Shown here: positions 18,103-26,707 of the stretch, piece by piece | How positions within the stretch are numbered: position 1 is the stretch's first letter | Layout: the number at the start of each line of letters is the position of its first letter | The notes under the pieces: generated by a model | What the model was told of the DNA's origin: nothing | What the model saw: only the letters and a program-made list of their open reading frames with translations | The model's database searches: none | Translations under genes and position numbers: made by a program | Assembly: GCA_026129545.1 (NCBI GenBank) | Contig: JAHCHX010000001.1 | Coordinates: 867,501-931,500, forward strand | From: Saprospiraceae bacterium | GTDB taxonomy: Bacteria > Bacteroidota > Bacteroidia > Chitinophagales > Saprospiraceae | Direction of reading: 5' to 3' | DNA: 64,000 nt

Positions 18103-20283
18103 ATGAGAAAATTGATTCCCTTTTTGCTTACTGCATGGCCAATTGCAGAGGCCCCTGCCCAGTGTCCGTTTGTTCTTAATTGTCCGCAAGGAAGCCCCAT
18201 CGTTTGCGACCAGTCGAACAACGAATCCACGCTCTGGAACGACGCGCCTTACACCTGGAGCACAGCGCTCCAAACGGCGGATTTGTATGAAGGTGCCGCT
18301 GATTTTGCCCTCAAAGTCCGGCCCTGCCCGGGCGGCGGCAACGTGAGTGTCTCATACCTGCTGCTGCTCGACCTCGACAACGACAATCTGCGCGAGACTG
18401 CTGTGACGAGCGACAATTTCCCCCCGCCGGGCGTAGTGTATTTTGACAACGCATTCAATCCCAACTACACTGGCGGCAACTTGCTCCAGTTCGACAAGCG
18501 CAACCTGCCTGATTCGCTCAAGTTTCGGTTTGCATTGGAAATCACCTACTCGTGGGATACGCTGATTGCTCATTTGCGCATGAAAACGGGGGATATTTTT
18601 GTGTCGCCCCGACTGCCGGAAGGCCGTCACCATCTTCTCTGGCGCGTGGAGCAGAATGGCATCGTGAAATACTGCGAGCACAGTTTCCGCATAAAAGATT
18701 GCCAGCCGCCAGACATTGAGTGCATGGCGGCGCTCACCTTAGAGCTGGATGCCTCCGGGAAACAAATTGTCTCTTTGGATGAGGTGCTGCTAAGCGCGGA
18801 AGACAATCTCACGCCGTCTTTCATGCTGGAGCCATCCATGCGAAAAGCGGGCGACGGTGCGGGATTCCCATTGGACTCTGCGGGCCAGCGCGTCATCAGT
18901 CTGACATACAACTGCGCGGAGCGAGGCGAACAGTCGGTGGAAGTGTGGGTGAGAGACCGCCTCGCCAATATATCGCAATGCCAAACCCTCGTCACAGTGG
19001 CTGACCCCAGCGGCGTGTGCGATATTCCACCCGTGTTGTGCGCGCGCACCTTTTGGGGAAACGATATGGTGTGGCCTGTCCAATATAAAATGTTGTGGGT
19101 GGATACCTCGCAACATCTTGTCACGCACATATTGCCTCAAAACTCGTCAAGCTGTGGTGTACTGACATTTGTGCCGCCAGCCACCGCGTTTTCGCTGGTC
19201 GCCGAATGTGACACCAATCCGCTCAATGGTCTCAGCACCTTCGATTTGTTGCTGATATCGCGGCATATCTTGGGCATTCAACCCTTCTCTTATCCTTGGC
19301 AATGGTTGGCTGCCGATGCGAACAAGAGCGGCTCCGTCACCACCTTCGACGTGGTGGAATTGCGGAAGCTCATTCTCGGCATTTACGATAAATTGCCGAA
19401 CAATACCTCTTGGCGATTTTTTCCGGCGGACTGCGACTTCCCGCCCAATCCCTTCGCCACGCTGTGCTTGCCTCAATACTCTTACAACGCGCTGTCCATC
19501 TTGGATTTGCCTGCCGAACTGGCGTTCAATGCCGTGAAAACCGGCGACGTGAATGGCTCCGCCAGTCCTGATGCCGTGTCTTCCGCGGGGCTGGCCGAAG
19601 CACGCGACGAGCCTGCGCGTTTGGTGTTGCCCGACTGGGTATTGGAGGCAGGGGAAACCCGCGATGTCTCTATCCGATTGTCGGGGCTGCACACGTTGTC
19701 TGGGTTCCAGTTTGGGTTGTTTTGTGCTCCTGATGCCTTCCTCGTGGAGCAGGTGGTTCCGGGATGGTTGACTGGTTTGGATGAAGATGCCTTTGCCCAG
19801 CCCTCTCCGGGGACTTTGCGTTGCAGTTGGTTCAGCCCAACGCCGCAGCCTGTGTTTCCCGACGACGATGTGCTGGTGCTTCGACTGACGGCTTTGCGAA
19901 CAGCGCGTTTGAGCGAGCATATCACGCTCCAGCAAGAAAAATTGAGCGCCGAGGCATATCATGCCGCCGACGCGCCGCGCCGGATAGAATTGTTTTTTGA
20001 AAAAGAAAATACTGCGCCGGAGCAGGGTGATGCCATCTTGTTGCCACAGCCCAACCCAACTCGTGGTGGGGCCTCGATTGGCTTGCGCTTGCAACGACCT
20101 GAACGGGTCTATCTGTCTCTAACTGATGCGGCTGGCCAAACCGTCTTCCGGCAGGAGACCATGCTCGAAAGCGGCGCTCATTGGCTGGATATTCCGGCAA
20201 ATTCCTTACCATCGGAGGGTATTTATTGGTGGCGTGTCGGGTTTGGCGAAAATTACCGAGCGGGCAGACTTGTCAAGTATTGA
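18103..20283 (+). CDS. T9SS-sorted protein with dockerin-like and cohesin-like domains (paralogue 1)
   Basis: 726 residues, signal peptide LIPFLLTAWPIAEAPAQ. The N-terminal half has Cys pairs (CPFVLNCPQ, CDQSNNES) and HYR/Ig-like segments. A type I dockerin-like pair follows near 375-440: FDLLLISRHILGI and ADANKSGSVTTFDVVELRKL, each a Ca-loop plus helix. Then comes a beta-rich module near 510-630 (LEAGETRDVSIRLSGLHTLS, GFQFGLFCAPDAFLVEQVVP) that resembles a cohesin fold. The end is a T9SS type A sorting domain (LPQPNPTRGGASIGL to GIYWWRVGFGENYRAGRLVK). It is a tandem paralogue of the next gene (725 residues). A structural or adhesive surface role is inferred. Confidence 0.85.
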   Translation: MRKLIPFLLTAWPIAEAPAQCPFVLNCPQGSPIVCDQSNNESTLWNDAPYTWSTALQTADLYEGAADFALKVRPCPGGGNVSVSYLLLLDLDNDNLRETAVTSDNFPPPGVVYFDNAFNPNYTGGNLLQFDKRNLPDSLKFRFALEITYSWDTLIAHLRMKTGDIFVSPRLPEGRHHLLWRVEQNGIVKYCEHSFRIKDCQPPDIECMAALTLELDASGKQIVSLDEVLLSAEDNLTPSFMLEPSMRKAGDGAGFPLDSAGQRVISLTYNCAERGEQSVEVWVRDRLANISQCQTLVTVADPSGVCDIPPVLCARTFWGNDMVWPVQYKMLWVDTSQHLVTHILPQNSSSCGVLTFVPPATAFSLVAECDTNPLNGLSTFDLLLISRHILGIQPFSYPWQWLAADANKSGSVTTFDVVELRKLILGIYDKLPNNTSWRFFPADCDFPPNPFATLCLPQYSYNALSILDLPAELAFNAVKTGDVNGSASPDAVSSAGLAEARDEPARLVLPDWVLEAGETRDVSIRLSGLHTLSGFQFGLFCAPDAFLVEQVVPGWLTGLDEDAFAQPSPGTLRCSWFSPTPQPVFPDDDVLVLRLTALRTARLSEHITLQQEKLSAEAYHAADAPRRIELFFEKENTAPEQGDAILLPQPNPTRGGASIGLRLQRPERVYLSLTDAAGQTVFRQETMLESGAHWLDIPANSLPSEGIYWWRVGFGENYRAGRLVKY

Positions 20284-20568
20284 GCAAGAATCTATATTGC
20301 GGCACCATTCTCGACGGCATGGTTGCGACGAGCGAGTGGAAGGGGATCAGACCTGTTTCGATTGCTCATTGTAGCCATGCCGATATTCTCAAACCGAATA
20401 GACTTGTGGCGGTGGAGGCCTTTGGCGAAGGGAAAGCCTTTTTCCGATTGGCTTCGTTAAATTTTTCGCCAAATATGCCCGATTTCGACTGTTTGCCAGT
20501 CGAAAAAATGACAATCCCCTTCACTCAAATCCCTCCACCGCAACAAGTCTAATACATCCTACAATCTC
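20284..20568. other. Spacer between the tandem paralogues
   Basis: 285 bases; no gene is supported. The main content is the inverted-repeat-bounded element at 20400-20550. Confidence 0.6.
20400..20550. repeat. 151-bp element with 19-bp inverted ends (MITE-like)
   Basis: AGACTTGTGGCGGTGGAGG (20400-20418) and CCTCCACCGCAACAAGTCT (20532-20550) are inverted copies with one mismatch. AAT lies directly outside both ends, a possible 3-bp target duplication. Inside is a perfect 9-bp hairpin TTTCGACTG/CAGTCGAAA (20483-20505). Only one copy was seen in this window. Confidence 0.55.
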
Positions 20569-22746
20569 ATGAGCAATTTTACTCGCCTACTCGCCGCTTT
20601 TCTTTTTTTCTCCCAACATCTTGCCGCGCAATGCCCCGTCGTGTTGGGTTGCCCCACAAACACCGACACCATCTGTATCCTCTCGGACAACAACCCTCAA
20701 CTCTGGTCCGGTCCGCAATGGTGGGACCCCGTGCACCAAACCAACAACCTTGCGGAAGGCCCTGCGGATTTGCGCCTTCAGGTGTTGGACACTTGCGGGG
20801 GGGCATTCGTTCGCTATTTGCTTTTCCTCGACCTCGACGGCAACGGGTCTTTGGAAACAGTGATAGACAGCGACAACCCGCCACCCGCGTCCACCGTCCA
20901 ATTCAACAATGCGGGCAGCCCGGGATACACGGGCGGCACATCGCGCGTCTTCGACGTGCGTCCGGTGGCACCCGAAGAAAAGTACCAATTCGCTTTGCGG
21001 CAAACCCTGCAAGGCGACACGTTGACTGCCGACATTCGATGGCTTACGGAGGACAAGCCTAATACCTTTCTTGTGCCCGACTTGCCCATTGGGAAACACC
21101 GCGTCGTATGGCTCATCGAATCGGGCGGCACTACGGACACTTGCGTCCGCGATATAGTGATACGCGACTGCAAACCGCCAGAAGTGCATTGTCTGATGGG
21201 ATTGAGCGTGGCCATCATGCCAACGGGTTTGATTACATTGTGGGCACCGGATTTTCTCAACTATTCGATGGATAACGTGACTCCAAGCAACCGCATCGAA
21301 ATTGGTATTCGCAAATTGGGCGATGGCACTGGTTTTCCCTTGAACGCACAAGGCTATCCAGAGTACCACGTTGTTTTTAATTGCTGTGATTTGGGCACTC
21401 AAGGTGTCGAACTGTGGGCACGTGACCAGGCAGGCAATGCAGGCTTTTGCATCACCTACATCACTGTGCAAGATAACGCGGGTGGTTGCGGTCCTTGTGG
21501 CGAATCCTTGACCGTTTGCGCGAAGACTTTTTGGGACAACTCCCTCATTTCGGATGTCGAGTTCAACATAGCAATCGGGGCGACGCAGTTGCTGATGAAC
21601 TCCATGTCGAATGGATGCGTCACGACCTTGGGCTATTTGCAACCCGGCTCCTCATACACTGTGAGCGCGACCAAGGACCATTTGCCCTTGAACGGTGTGT
21701 CCACTTTTGATTTAGTACTGATTTCCAAACACATACTCGGCCTCGAGCCTTTCGACGCGCCGTGGAAAATGCTTGCCGCCGATGTCAACAACAGTGGCTC
21801 CATCACCACCTTCGATGTGGTGGAATTGCGCAAATTGATTTTGGGCCTCTACGACAAATTGCCCAACGCCCCCTCTTGGCGTTTCATCCCCGATGATTAC
21901 GTGTTTCCGGTGCCGAGCAACCCATTCGCAGCCGCAGTCCCTGCCATTATCAGCGTGAGCAACTTTAACGGCGCATCACCTGTCGAACACACCTTTTTGG
22001 GCTACAAATTGGGCGACGTGAACGGTACTGCCATTCCTTCGGCCATCGCAGCACCCGCCGACGACCGCACGGCCACTTTTGTCACATTGCACGACCGTAC
22101 TTTCAGCGCCGGCGAAACGTTCGACATCGTTTTGCGCACAGAAGAATCTGTCGCGTGGTTGGGCTTCCAGTTGGCCATGCGATTCGCTCCCGATGTGCTC
22201 ATGGTGGAGAACGTGACCTCCGAAATCCTGAGGAGCTTTGACGAACACGCATGGGCGCAATCCGAACATGGCTTGCTGCACCTCAGTTGGTTCGATTTGC
22301 AACCGCAAGCATTGTCGCCCGGAGAGAGCATACTTAACATACAGCTGCGAGCTTTGGCACCCGGTCGGCTGAGCGAGGCCGTGTCGCTCTCCCAACAACG
22401 GCTCCGCTCCGAACGATATGCCGACGGGCAACCTACTCGTTCCTTGCAATTGGCCTTCTCTTCGCCAACGACGCACGACCCCAACGCGGCAACCCATGTG
22501 TTTGCGCCACAGCCAAACCCCACTTCGACAGGCGTGCGCATTCCCATGCGTTTGTCGCAAGCTCAATTGGTCCAAGTGGAATTGGCCGACCTATCGGGGA
22601 GATTGATGTATCAGCAAGAAATGATGCTCAGCGATGGCGCTCAATGGTTGGACTTGCCCGCGTCTGCGTTCTCTTCGGCAGGCGTGTATGTGTGGCGGGT
22701 GCGCGTGGGAGAGAAACTCGAATCGGGTAGGGTAGTGCGGTATTGA
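20569..22746 (+). CDS. T9SS-sorted protein with dockerin-like and cohesin-like domains (paralogue 2)
   Basis: 725 residues with a signal peptide (LLAAFLFFSQHLAAQ). It follows paralogue 1 domain by domain: CPVVLGCPT start, LWSGPQWWDPVHQTNNLAEG region, dockerin-like repeats FDLVLISKHILGL and ADVNNSGSITTFDVVELRKL, a cohesin-like module (FSAGETFDIVLRTEESVAWL, GFQLAMRFAPDVLMVENVTS) and a T9SS type A end (FAPQPNPTSTGVRIPM to GVYVWRVRVGEKLESGRVVR). The dockerin-like segment is the best conserved part of the pair, arguing that it is under function. Both halves of a cohesin/dockerin interaction in one secreted chain could allow self-assembly, which is inference. Confidence 0.85.
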   Translation: MSNFTRLLAAFLFFSQHLAAQCPVVLGCPTNTDTICILSDNNPQLWSGPQWWDPVHQTNNLAEGPADLRLQVLDTCGGAFVRYLLFLDLDGNGSLETVIDSDNPPPASTVQFNNAGSPGYTGGTSRVFDVRPVAPEEKYQFALRQTLQGDTLTADIRWLTEDKPNTFLVPDLPIGKHRVVWLIESGGTTDTCVRDIVIRDCKPPEVHCLMGLSVAIMPTGLITLWAPDFLNYSMDNVTPSNRIEIGIRKLGDGTGFPLNAQGYPEYHVVFNCCDLGTQGVELWARDQAGNAGFCITYITVQDNAGGCGPCGESLTVCAKTFWDNSLISDVEFNIAIGATQLLMNSMSNGCVTTLGYLQPGSSYTVSATKDHLPLNGVSTFDLVLISKHILGLEPFDAPWKMLAADVNNSGSITTFDVVELRKLILGLYDKLPNAPSWRFIPDDYVFPVPSNPFAAAVPAIISVSNFNGASPVEHTFLGYKLGDVNGTAIPSAIAAPADDRTATFVTLHDRTFSAGETFDIVLRTEESVAWLGFQLAMRFAPDVLMVENVTSEILRSFDEHAWAQSEHGLLHLSWFDLQPQALSPGESILNIQLRALAPGRLSEAVSLSQQRLRSERYADGQPTRSLQLAFSSPTTHDPNAATHVFAPQPNPTSTGVRIPMRLSQAQLVQVELADLSGRLMYQQEMMLSDGAQWLDLPASAFSSAGVYVWRVRVGEKLESGRVVRY

Positions 22747-22753
22747 TTGCATA

Positions 22754-22853
22754 CCTTGATTCGCTAGGATTTGTCAGATGAATATGATTGATACCCCTGA
22801 TTTTGAGCAAATTGAGATTGCCGCTATGCCCAAAACTTGGCGGCGCGAGGTAT
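22754..22853 (+). repeat. 100-bp interspersed repeat, copy A
   Basis: Begins CCTTGATTCGCTAGGATTTG and ends GGCGGCGCGAGGTAT. It aligns without large gaps to copy C (54442-54541) and to the reverse complement of copy B (26590-26691); by eye about four fifths of positions match between A and C. It lies 8 bases after the stop at 22746. Confidence 0.8.
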
Positions 22854-22878
22854 AAGAGACAATGACATCGGCAGCTAC

Positions 22879-24006
22879 ATGACACTAACAGTCATTTTTA
22901 GGATGTTTTTTCAGGTCGGGGTGTTATTCCGAGTGGGGTTTGCCTTGTTTGTGACGCTTGGTTTTTCAGCCTTGAAAGAGGCGAACGCCCAGTTTCCAAA
23001 TCCAGTGGAATTGAATACTGGAATCAACACTCCGGTTGGCTCGTTGGATGCCAATTGGCTCGTCGCTTATGGCGACACGGCGAAAGCGACAAGCGCGTTC
23101 GTCCCGGCGAAAGTGGTGGGCAGATGCGATGCGAGTTGGCCTGTTGGTTCGCCACCTAGTGCCGACTGGATAACCTACGATTTTGGCTCCAACTGCCACC
23201 ATGTCTCACAAGGATGTCTCGACCTGTATTTTCAGCGGGAAATCATCTTGCCAGCCACCAATGCCTGCGGGGTGCCGGTGGAAGAAAGCTTTTGCCTCAA
23301 CATGGATTTTTTCGCGGACAACAGCGTGTATCAAGTTACTGTGAACGATGTCATCAATTTCCAGTACTACAACACGACGAATCCATACAACTATAATGGT
23401 GTGCTGCATTTGCAAAACATCGCGCTTTGCAAGGGCTGGACTGAGGGTGCCAATACCTTGCTCGTGCACACGAGAAGTTGCCCGACTGTTGCCGGGCTGC
23501 TGGCCATAGGGAAGCGTAGAAACACCCCGCCAAAGGATTTTTTGGGCAAAAACGTGGTCGCTTGCTCAGGTGAACCAGTCACATTGTCAAGCCCATTTGA
23601 CCACACGATTTGGTTCGACGGCACAGTCGGAAAAACCAAAACCGTCACAAGTGCGGGTGACTATTGGGCAAAAATCATGGATTCGGAAGGCTGCGAAATC
23701 ACGGACACCATCACGGTCACATATCCCGTCGAAAGTTATGTGCCCAACGCCTTCAGCCCCAACGACGACGGAGAAAATGACTGTTTTTCCCCCTTTTTCT
23801 CCGAAACAAACTTCGACACCTTCGAGCTCAGTATTTTTGACAGATGGGGCAATTTGGTGTTTCGCACCGAAAATGTCGCCGACTGCTGGGACGGGAAAAG
23901 CAAAGGCAAACCCTGTGCGCCGGGCGTGTACATCTACTTTATTTTCATAAAAAGCGGCCTTTGCGACCGAGTGCTGTTGTCAGGCGATTTGACCTTGTTC
24001 AAATGA
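22879..24006 (+). CDS. Secreted protein with gliding-motility C-terminal domain (type B)
   Basis: 375 residues from ATG 22879, which gives a signal peptide ending SALKEANAQ; ATG 22903 is an alternative. The middle part (about 30-220) contains Cys residues and a jelly-roll-like pattern (CLDLYFQREIILPATNACG, VNDVINFQYYNTTNPY). Then comes a short Ig/PKD-like part (VACSGEPVTLSSPFDHTIWF) and the gliding-associated C-terminal domain: YVPNAFSPNDDGENDCF, FELSIFDRWGNLVFRT, GVYIYFIFIKSGLCDRVLLS, ending GDLTLFK. This is the type B T9SS cargo signal, distinct from the type A signals elsewhere in the window. Function of the mature part is unknown. Confidence 0.85.
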   Translation: MTLTVIFRMFFQVGVLFRVGFALFVTLGFSALKEANAQFPNPVELNTGINTPVGSLDANWLVAYGDTAKATSAFVPAKVVGRCDASWPVGSPPSADWITYDFGSNCHHVSQGCLDLYFQREIILPATNACGVPVEESFCLNMDFFADNSVYQVTVNDVINFQYYNTTNPYNYNGVLHLQNIALCKGWTEGANTLLVHTRSCPTVAGLLAIGKRRNTPPKDFLGKNVVACSGEPVTLSSPFDHTIWFDGTVGKTKTVTSAGDYWAKIMDSEGCEITDTITVTYPVESYVPNAFSPNDDGENDCFSPFFSETNFDTFELSIFDRWGNLVFRTENVADCWDGKSKGKPCAPGVYIYFIFIKSGLCDRVLLSGDLTLFK

Positions 24007-24049
24007 AAGGCTCGTGTCCCCGGCAAAATGCCGAAAACGTGTGCTACTC

Positions 24050-24073
24050 AGGCGGCGATTTCAAATCACCGCC
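24050..24073. other. Near-perfect intergenic hairpin
   Basis: GGCGGCGATTT pairs with AAATCACCGCC (one mismatch) across a one-base centre, 44 bases after the stop at 24006. No T-run. An adjacent CGGC-AAAAT-GCCG hairpin lies at about 24021. Confidence 0.45.
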
Positions 24074-24130
24074 TCAATAAATACCTGAGCATCGCACGCT
24101 AAAGAAGTTCAACCCCTAATTCTCAAAAGA

Positions 24131-24170
24131 CATCAATCTTGCTCATCTGAAAAATCTTGACGAATCATGG
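24131..24170 (-). repeat. Partial copy (D) of the 100-bp interspersed repeat
   Basis: Read on the minus strand, CCATGATTCGTCAAGATTTTT then CAGATGAGCAAGATTGATG matches the first 40 bases of copies A-C, with several changes. It overlaps the start codon at 24167. Confidence 0.5.
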
Positions 24171-24469
24171 TGTTTTATACCCAACTTATTTATATCAAAC
24201 CGGGGCACGAGGCCACTTTTCATCAGTTTGAAGACATCGCTTTGCCCCTGCTGGAAAGGTACAACGGAAAACTGCTACTGCGTTGCCGCCCTGACAAGGC
24301 GAGTTTTATCGAGACGAGCTATGGGCGGCCTTATGAAATTCATCTCGTCTCGTTTGAGTCACTGGAAGATTTTAAAAACTTTGCGAACAACCCCGACCGT
24401 CAATCTTATCTGCACTTGAAAGAAGCATCCGTTGAGCGGGTGGTGCTGATAGAGGGAAAAATGCTTTGA
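24167..24469 (+). CDS. DUF1330/EthD-like dimeric alpha-beta barrel protein
   Basis: 100 residues. The pattern FYTQLIYIKPGHEATFHQFE, ERYNGKLLLRCRPDK, PYEIHLVSFESLEDFKNFAN and NPDRQSY fits the small ferredoxin-like alpha/beta barrel families (DUF1330, Dabb, EthD) that form dimers and bind small molecules; a substrate cannot be read from sequence. The ATG lies inside partial repeat copy D. It stands between the gliding-CTD gene and the arabinofuranosidase and is probably cytoplasmic. Confidence 0.75.
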   Translation: MVFYTQLIYIKPGHEATFHQFEDIALPLLERYNGKLLLRCRPDKASFIETSYGRPYEIHLVSFESLEDFKNFANNPDRQSYLHLKEASVERVVLIEGKML

Positions 24470-24548
24470 ATAGAGTTGTTCCATACTTTGCGCCCTCAAG
24501 TTTATTCGGTAACACCATGTGCCTCACTCAAGCTCTAAATTTCTGGAG

Positions 24549-26096
24549 ATGAATCATAAAAACACTCTCTGCTTTTTCATCCTTGCCTTTTTTTGCTGTG
24601 GCTTGTTGGTGGGGCAAACACGCATAGTGCTCAATGCAGACCTAGGCAAAGACACCATCAGCCGCCACATCTATGGGCATTTTTCCGAACACTTGGGGCG
24701 CTGCATCTACGGCGGGTTTTATGTCGGTGACACCTCCAAAATCCCTAACCGACACGGTGTGCGCACAGACGTGGCAGAGGCTTTGAAAAAACTAAAAGTA
24801 CCCAACCTGCGCTGGCCGGGTGGTTGTTTTGCCGACACCTACCACTGGAAGGACGGCGTGGGCAATAAGGCGCAGCGCCCGACTATCGTCAACACTTGGT
24901 GGGGCGGCGTGACGGAGGACAACAGTTTCGGCACCCACGACTTCCTCGACATGTGCGAACTGATTGGCGCGGAACCTTATCTCGCTGGCAACGTCGGCAG
25001 CGGCACGGTGCAGGAACTCGCCGAATGGGTGCAGTACGTCAACTTCGAGGGAGAAAGCCCTATGTCAAAATGGCGCAGGCAGAACGGTCGAGACAAACCT
25101 TGGAACGTCAAATACTGGGGTGTCGGCAACGAAGCGTGGGGCTGCGGGGGCAATATGAAAGCAGAATGGTACGCCAACATTTATCGGCAGTACGCCACCT
25201 TTATGGCTGGCTGGTCAAAAGGAGGAATTTTGCGCATCGCCTCGGGTGCCAATTCTGACGACTATCACTGGACAGAAGTGCTCATGCGCGATATCCCGCA
25301 CAATATGCTCGAAGGCGTGGCGCTGCACCATTATTCGGTCATTGATTGGTCGCCCGGCAAAAAAAGCTCGGCGACAACATTTAGTGAGCAGGAGTATTTC
25401 ACCACGATGAAACGCGCCCTGCGCATGGAGGAGTTGGTGCAAAAACACAGCACCATCATGGACAAATACGACCCTGCCAAAAAAGTGGCGCTCGTGGTGG
25501 ACGAGTGGGGCGGCTGGTATGAGGTGGAGCCGGGCACAAACGGTGCTTTTTTATACCAGCAAAACACCCTCCGAGATGCCATGATAGCGGGTGTCACCCT
25601 CAATATCTTCAACAACCACTGTGACCGGGTGCGCATGGCCAATCTCGCCCAGACTATCAATGTACTGCAAGCGGTCATATTGACCGAGGGAGAAAAAATG
25701 CTGCTCACACCAACCTACCATGTCATGGAAATGTATAACATACATCAAGAGGCGCTGCTGCTGCCGCTTCGCATTCACACATCTGATTACATCTTGGGCG
25801 ACGAACGCCTACCAGCCGTTTCCGCTTCTGCTTCCCGCGACAAAGGCGGTATGACACACATTTCTTTGGTCAACATAGATGCCCATAAAACACAAGAAGT
25901 AACAATTGAACTGCGTGGTGGCAAGTTTTCCGACATCTCAGGCAGGATATTGAGCGGTGAGCGCCTACAAAACCACAATACATTCGACCATCCCGAAAAG
26001 GTGAAACCAGCGGTTTTCATGCAAGCGGCATTGAAAGAGAATGTGGCGACACTTAAAATGCCACCTTTTTCTGTGGTGGTGTTGAGCGTTCGATAG
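24549..26096 (+). CDS. Secreted alpha-L-arabinofuranosidase, GH51
   Basis: 515 residues from ATG 24549, which has GGAG seven bases upstream and a signal peptide (LCFFILAFFCCGLLVGQ). It removes terminal L-arabinofuranosyl groups from arabinan or arabinoxylan side chains. Conserved GH51 blocks: HIYGHFSEHLGRCIYGG, LRWPGGCFADTYHW, acid/base Glu195 in GVGNEAWGCGG, HHYSV near 260, and nucleophile Glu319 in VVDEWGGWYE. No T9SS domain, so periplasmic. It sits with a secreted VOC protein and a sialate O-acetylesterase, which together suggest removal of decorations from plant or algal polysaccharide. Confidence 0.93.
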   Translation: MNHKNTLCFFILAFFCCGLLVGQTRIVLNADLGKDTISRHIYGHFSEHLGRCIYGGFYVGDTSKIPNRHGVRTDVAEALKKLKVPNLRWPGGCFADTYHWKDGVGNKAQRPTIVNTWWGGVTEDNSFGTHDFLDMCELIGAEPYLAGNVGSGTVQELAEWVQYVNFEGESPMSKWRRQNGRDKPWNVKYWGVGNEAWGCGGNMKAEWYANIYRQYATFMAGWSKGGILRIASGANSDDYHWTEVLMRDIPHNMLEGVALHHYSVIDWSPGKKSSATTFSEQEYFTTMKRALRMEELVQKHSTIMDKYDPAKKVALVVDEWGGWYEVEPGTNGAFLYQQNTLRDAMIAGVTLNIFNNHCDRVRMANLAQTINVLQAVILTEGEKMLLTPTYHVMEMYNIHQEALLLPLRIHTSDYILGDERLPAVSASASRDKGGMTHISLVNIDAHKTQEVTIELRGGKFSDISGRILSGERLQNHNTFDHPEKVKPAVFMQAALKENVATLKMPPFSVVVLSVR

Positions 26097-26138
26097 CAAA
26101 AAGGTTTTCTATGCAACTTTCACGACTTTGACAACATC

Positions 26139-26567
26139 ATGAAAATCCTCCACACCCTCCTCTTTCTTCTTCCCCTCCAAACCCTATCCGCCCAAATCAA
26201 CATCACTGGCTACAACCACGTCGCGTTGGCAGTGAAAGATATTCAAGAAAGCGCCAAGTTCTACGGTGAGTTTCTTGGCCTCGAAAAGGTCGAGGTGCCA
26301 GAGCATTTGAAATCAATACGGGCGTGGTTCAAAATCGCACCGGGACAGGAATTGCACCTGCTCGCGGGGCGCACGTTCCCGGTGACGAACAATGACCCGA
26401 ACCTTGCTCATTTCTCCTTCACCATACCCGATGCCGACCCAGTGGAGGGGTATTTGAAAGAGAAAAACTACCCATACCTTCGCCAAAAGCGATTCGATGG
26501 CGCTTCGCAAATCTACATCGCCGACCCGGATGGCTATTTCATCGAACTGAACGAGCCGAAAAGGTAG
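26139..26567 (+). CDS. Exported VOC/glyoxalase-fold protein
   Basis: 142 residues including a signal peptide (MKILHTLLFLLPLQTLSAQ). The VOC fold is clear: ITGYNHVALAVKDIQESAKF, FYGEFLGLEKVEVP, then a second beta-alpha-beta unit PNLAHFSFTIPDADPVEGYL and IADPDGYFIELNEP. Possible metal ligands are His in NHVAL, His in ELHLL, His in AHFSF and Glu in FIELNE. The family usually works in the cytoplasm on small molecules, so the signal peptide is unusual. It starts 42 bases after the GH51 stop and is probably cotranscribed with it. Confidence 0.8.
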   Translation: MKILHTLLFLLPLQTLSAQINITGYNHVALAVKDIQESAKFYGEFLGLEKVEVPEHLKSIRAWFKIAPGQELHLLAGRTFPVTNNDPNLAHFSFTIPDADPVEGYLKEKNYPYLRQKRFDGASQIYIADPDGYFIELNEPKR

Positions 26568-26589
26568 TGGTGTGCCCTGATGAACGCTT

Positions 26590-26691
26590 AAACCCCGCGC
26601 TTCCAAATTTTTTGGACATGGCTAAAGGCGCAATCTGCTCAAAATAAGGGATATAAATCAGGAGCATCTGACAAATCCTAGCGAATCAAGG
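26590..26691 (-). repeat. 100-bp interspersed repeat, copy B
   Basis: Its reverse complement starts CCTTGATTCGCTAGGATTTG, identical to copy A for the first 27 bases, and ends near AGCGCGGGGTTT. It ends 16 bases before the ATG at 26708. Confidence 0.8.
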
Positions 26692-26707
26692 TTTAAAACA
26701 CCACACA

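Noticed and set aside
19147..20094. 315-codon antisense frame in the first dockerin-like gene
   Set aside because: Shadow frame; the + strand product has a full domain series.
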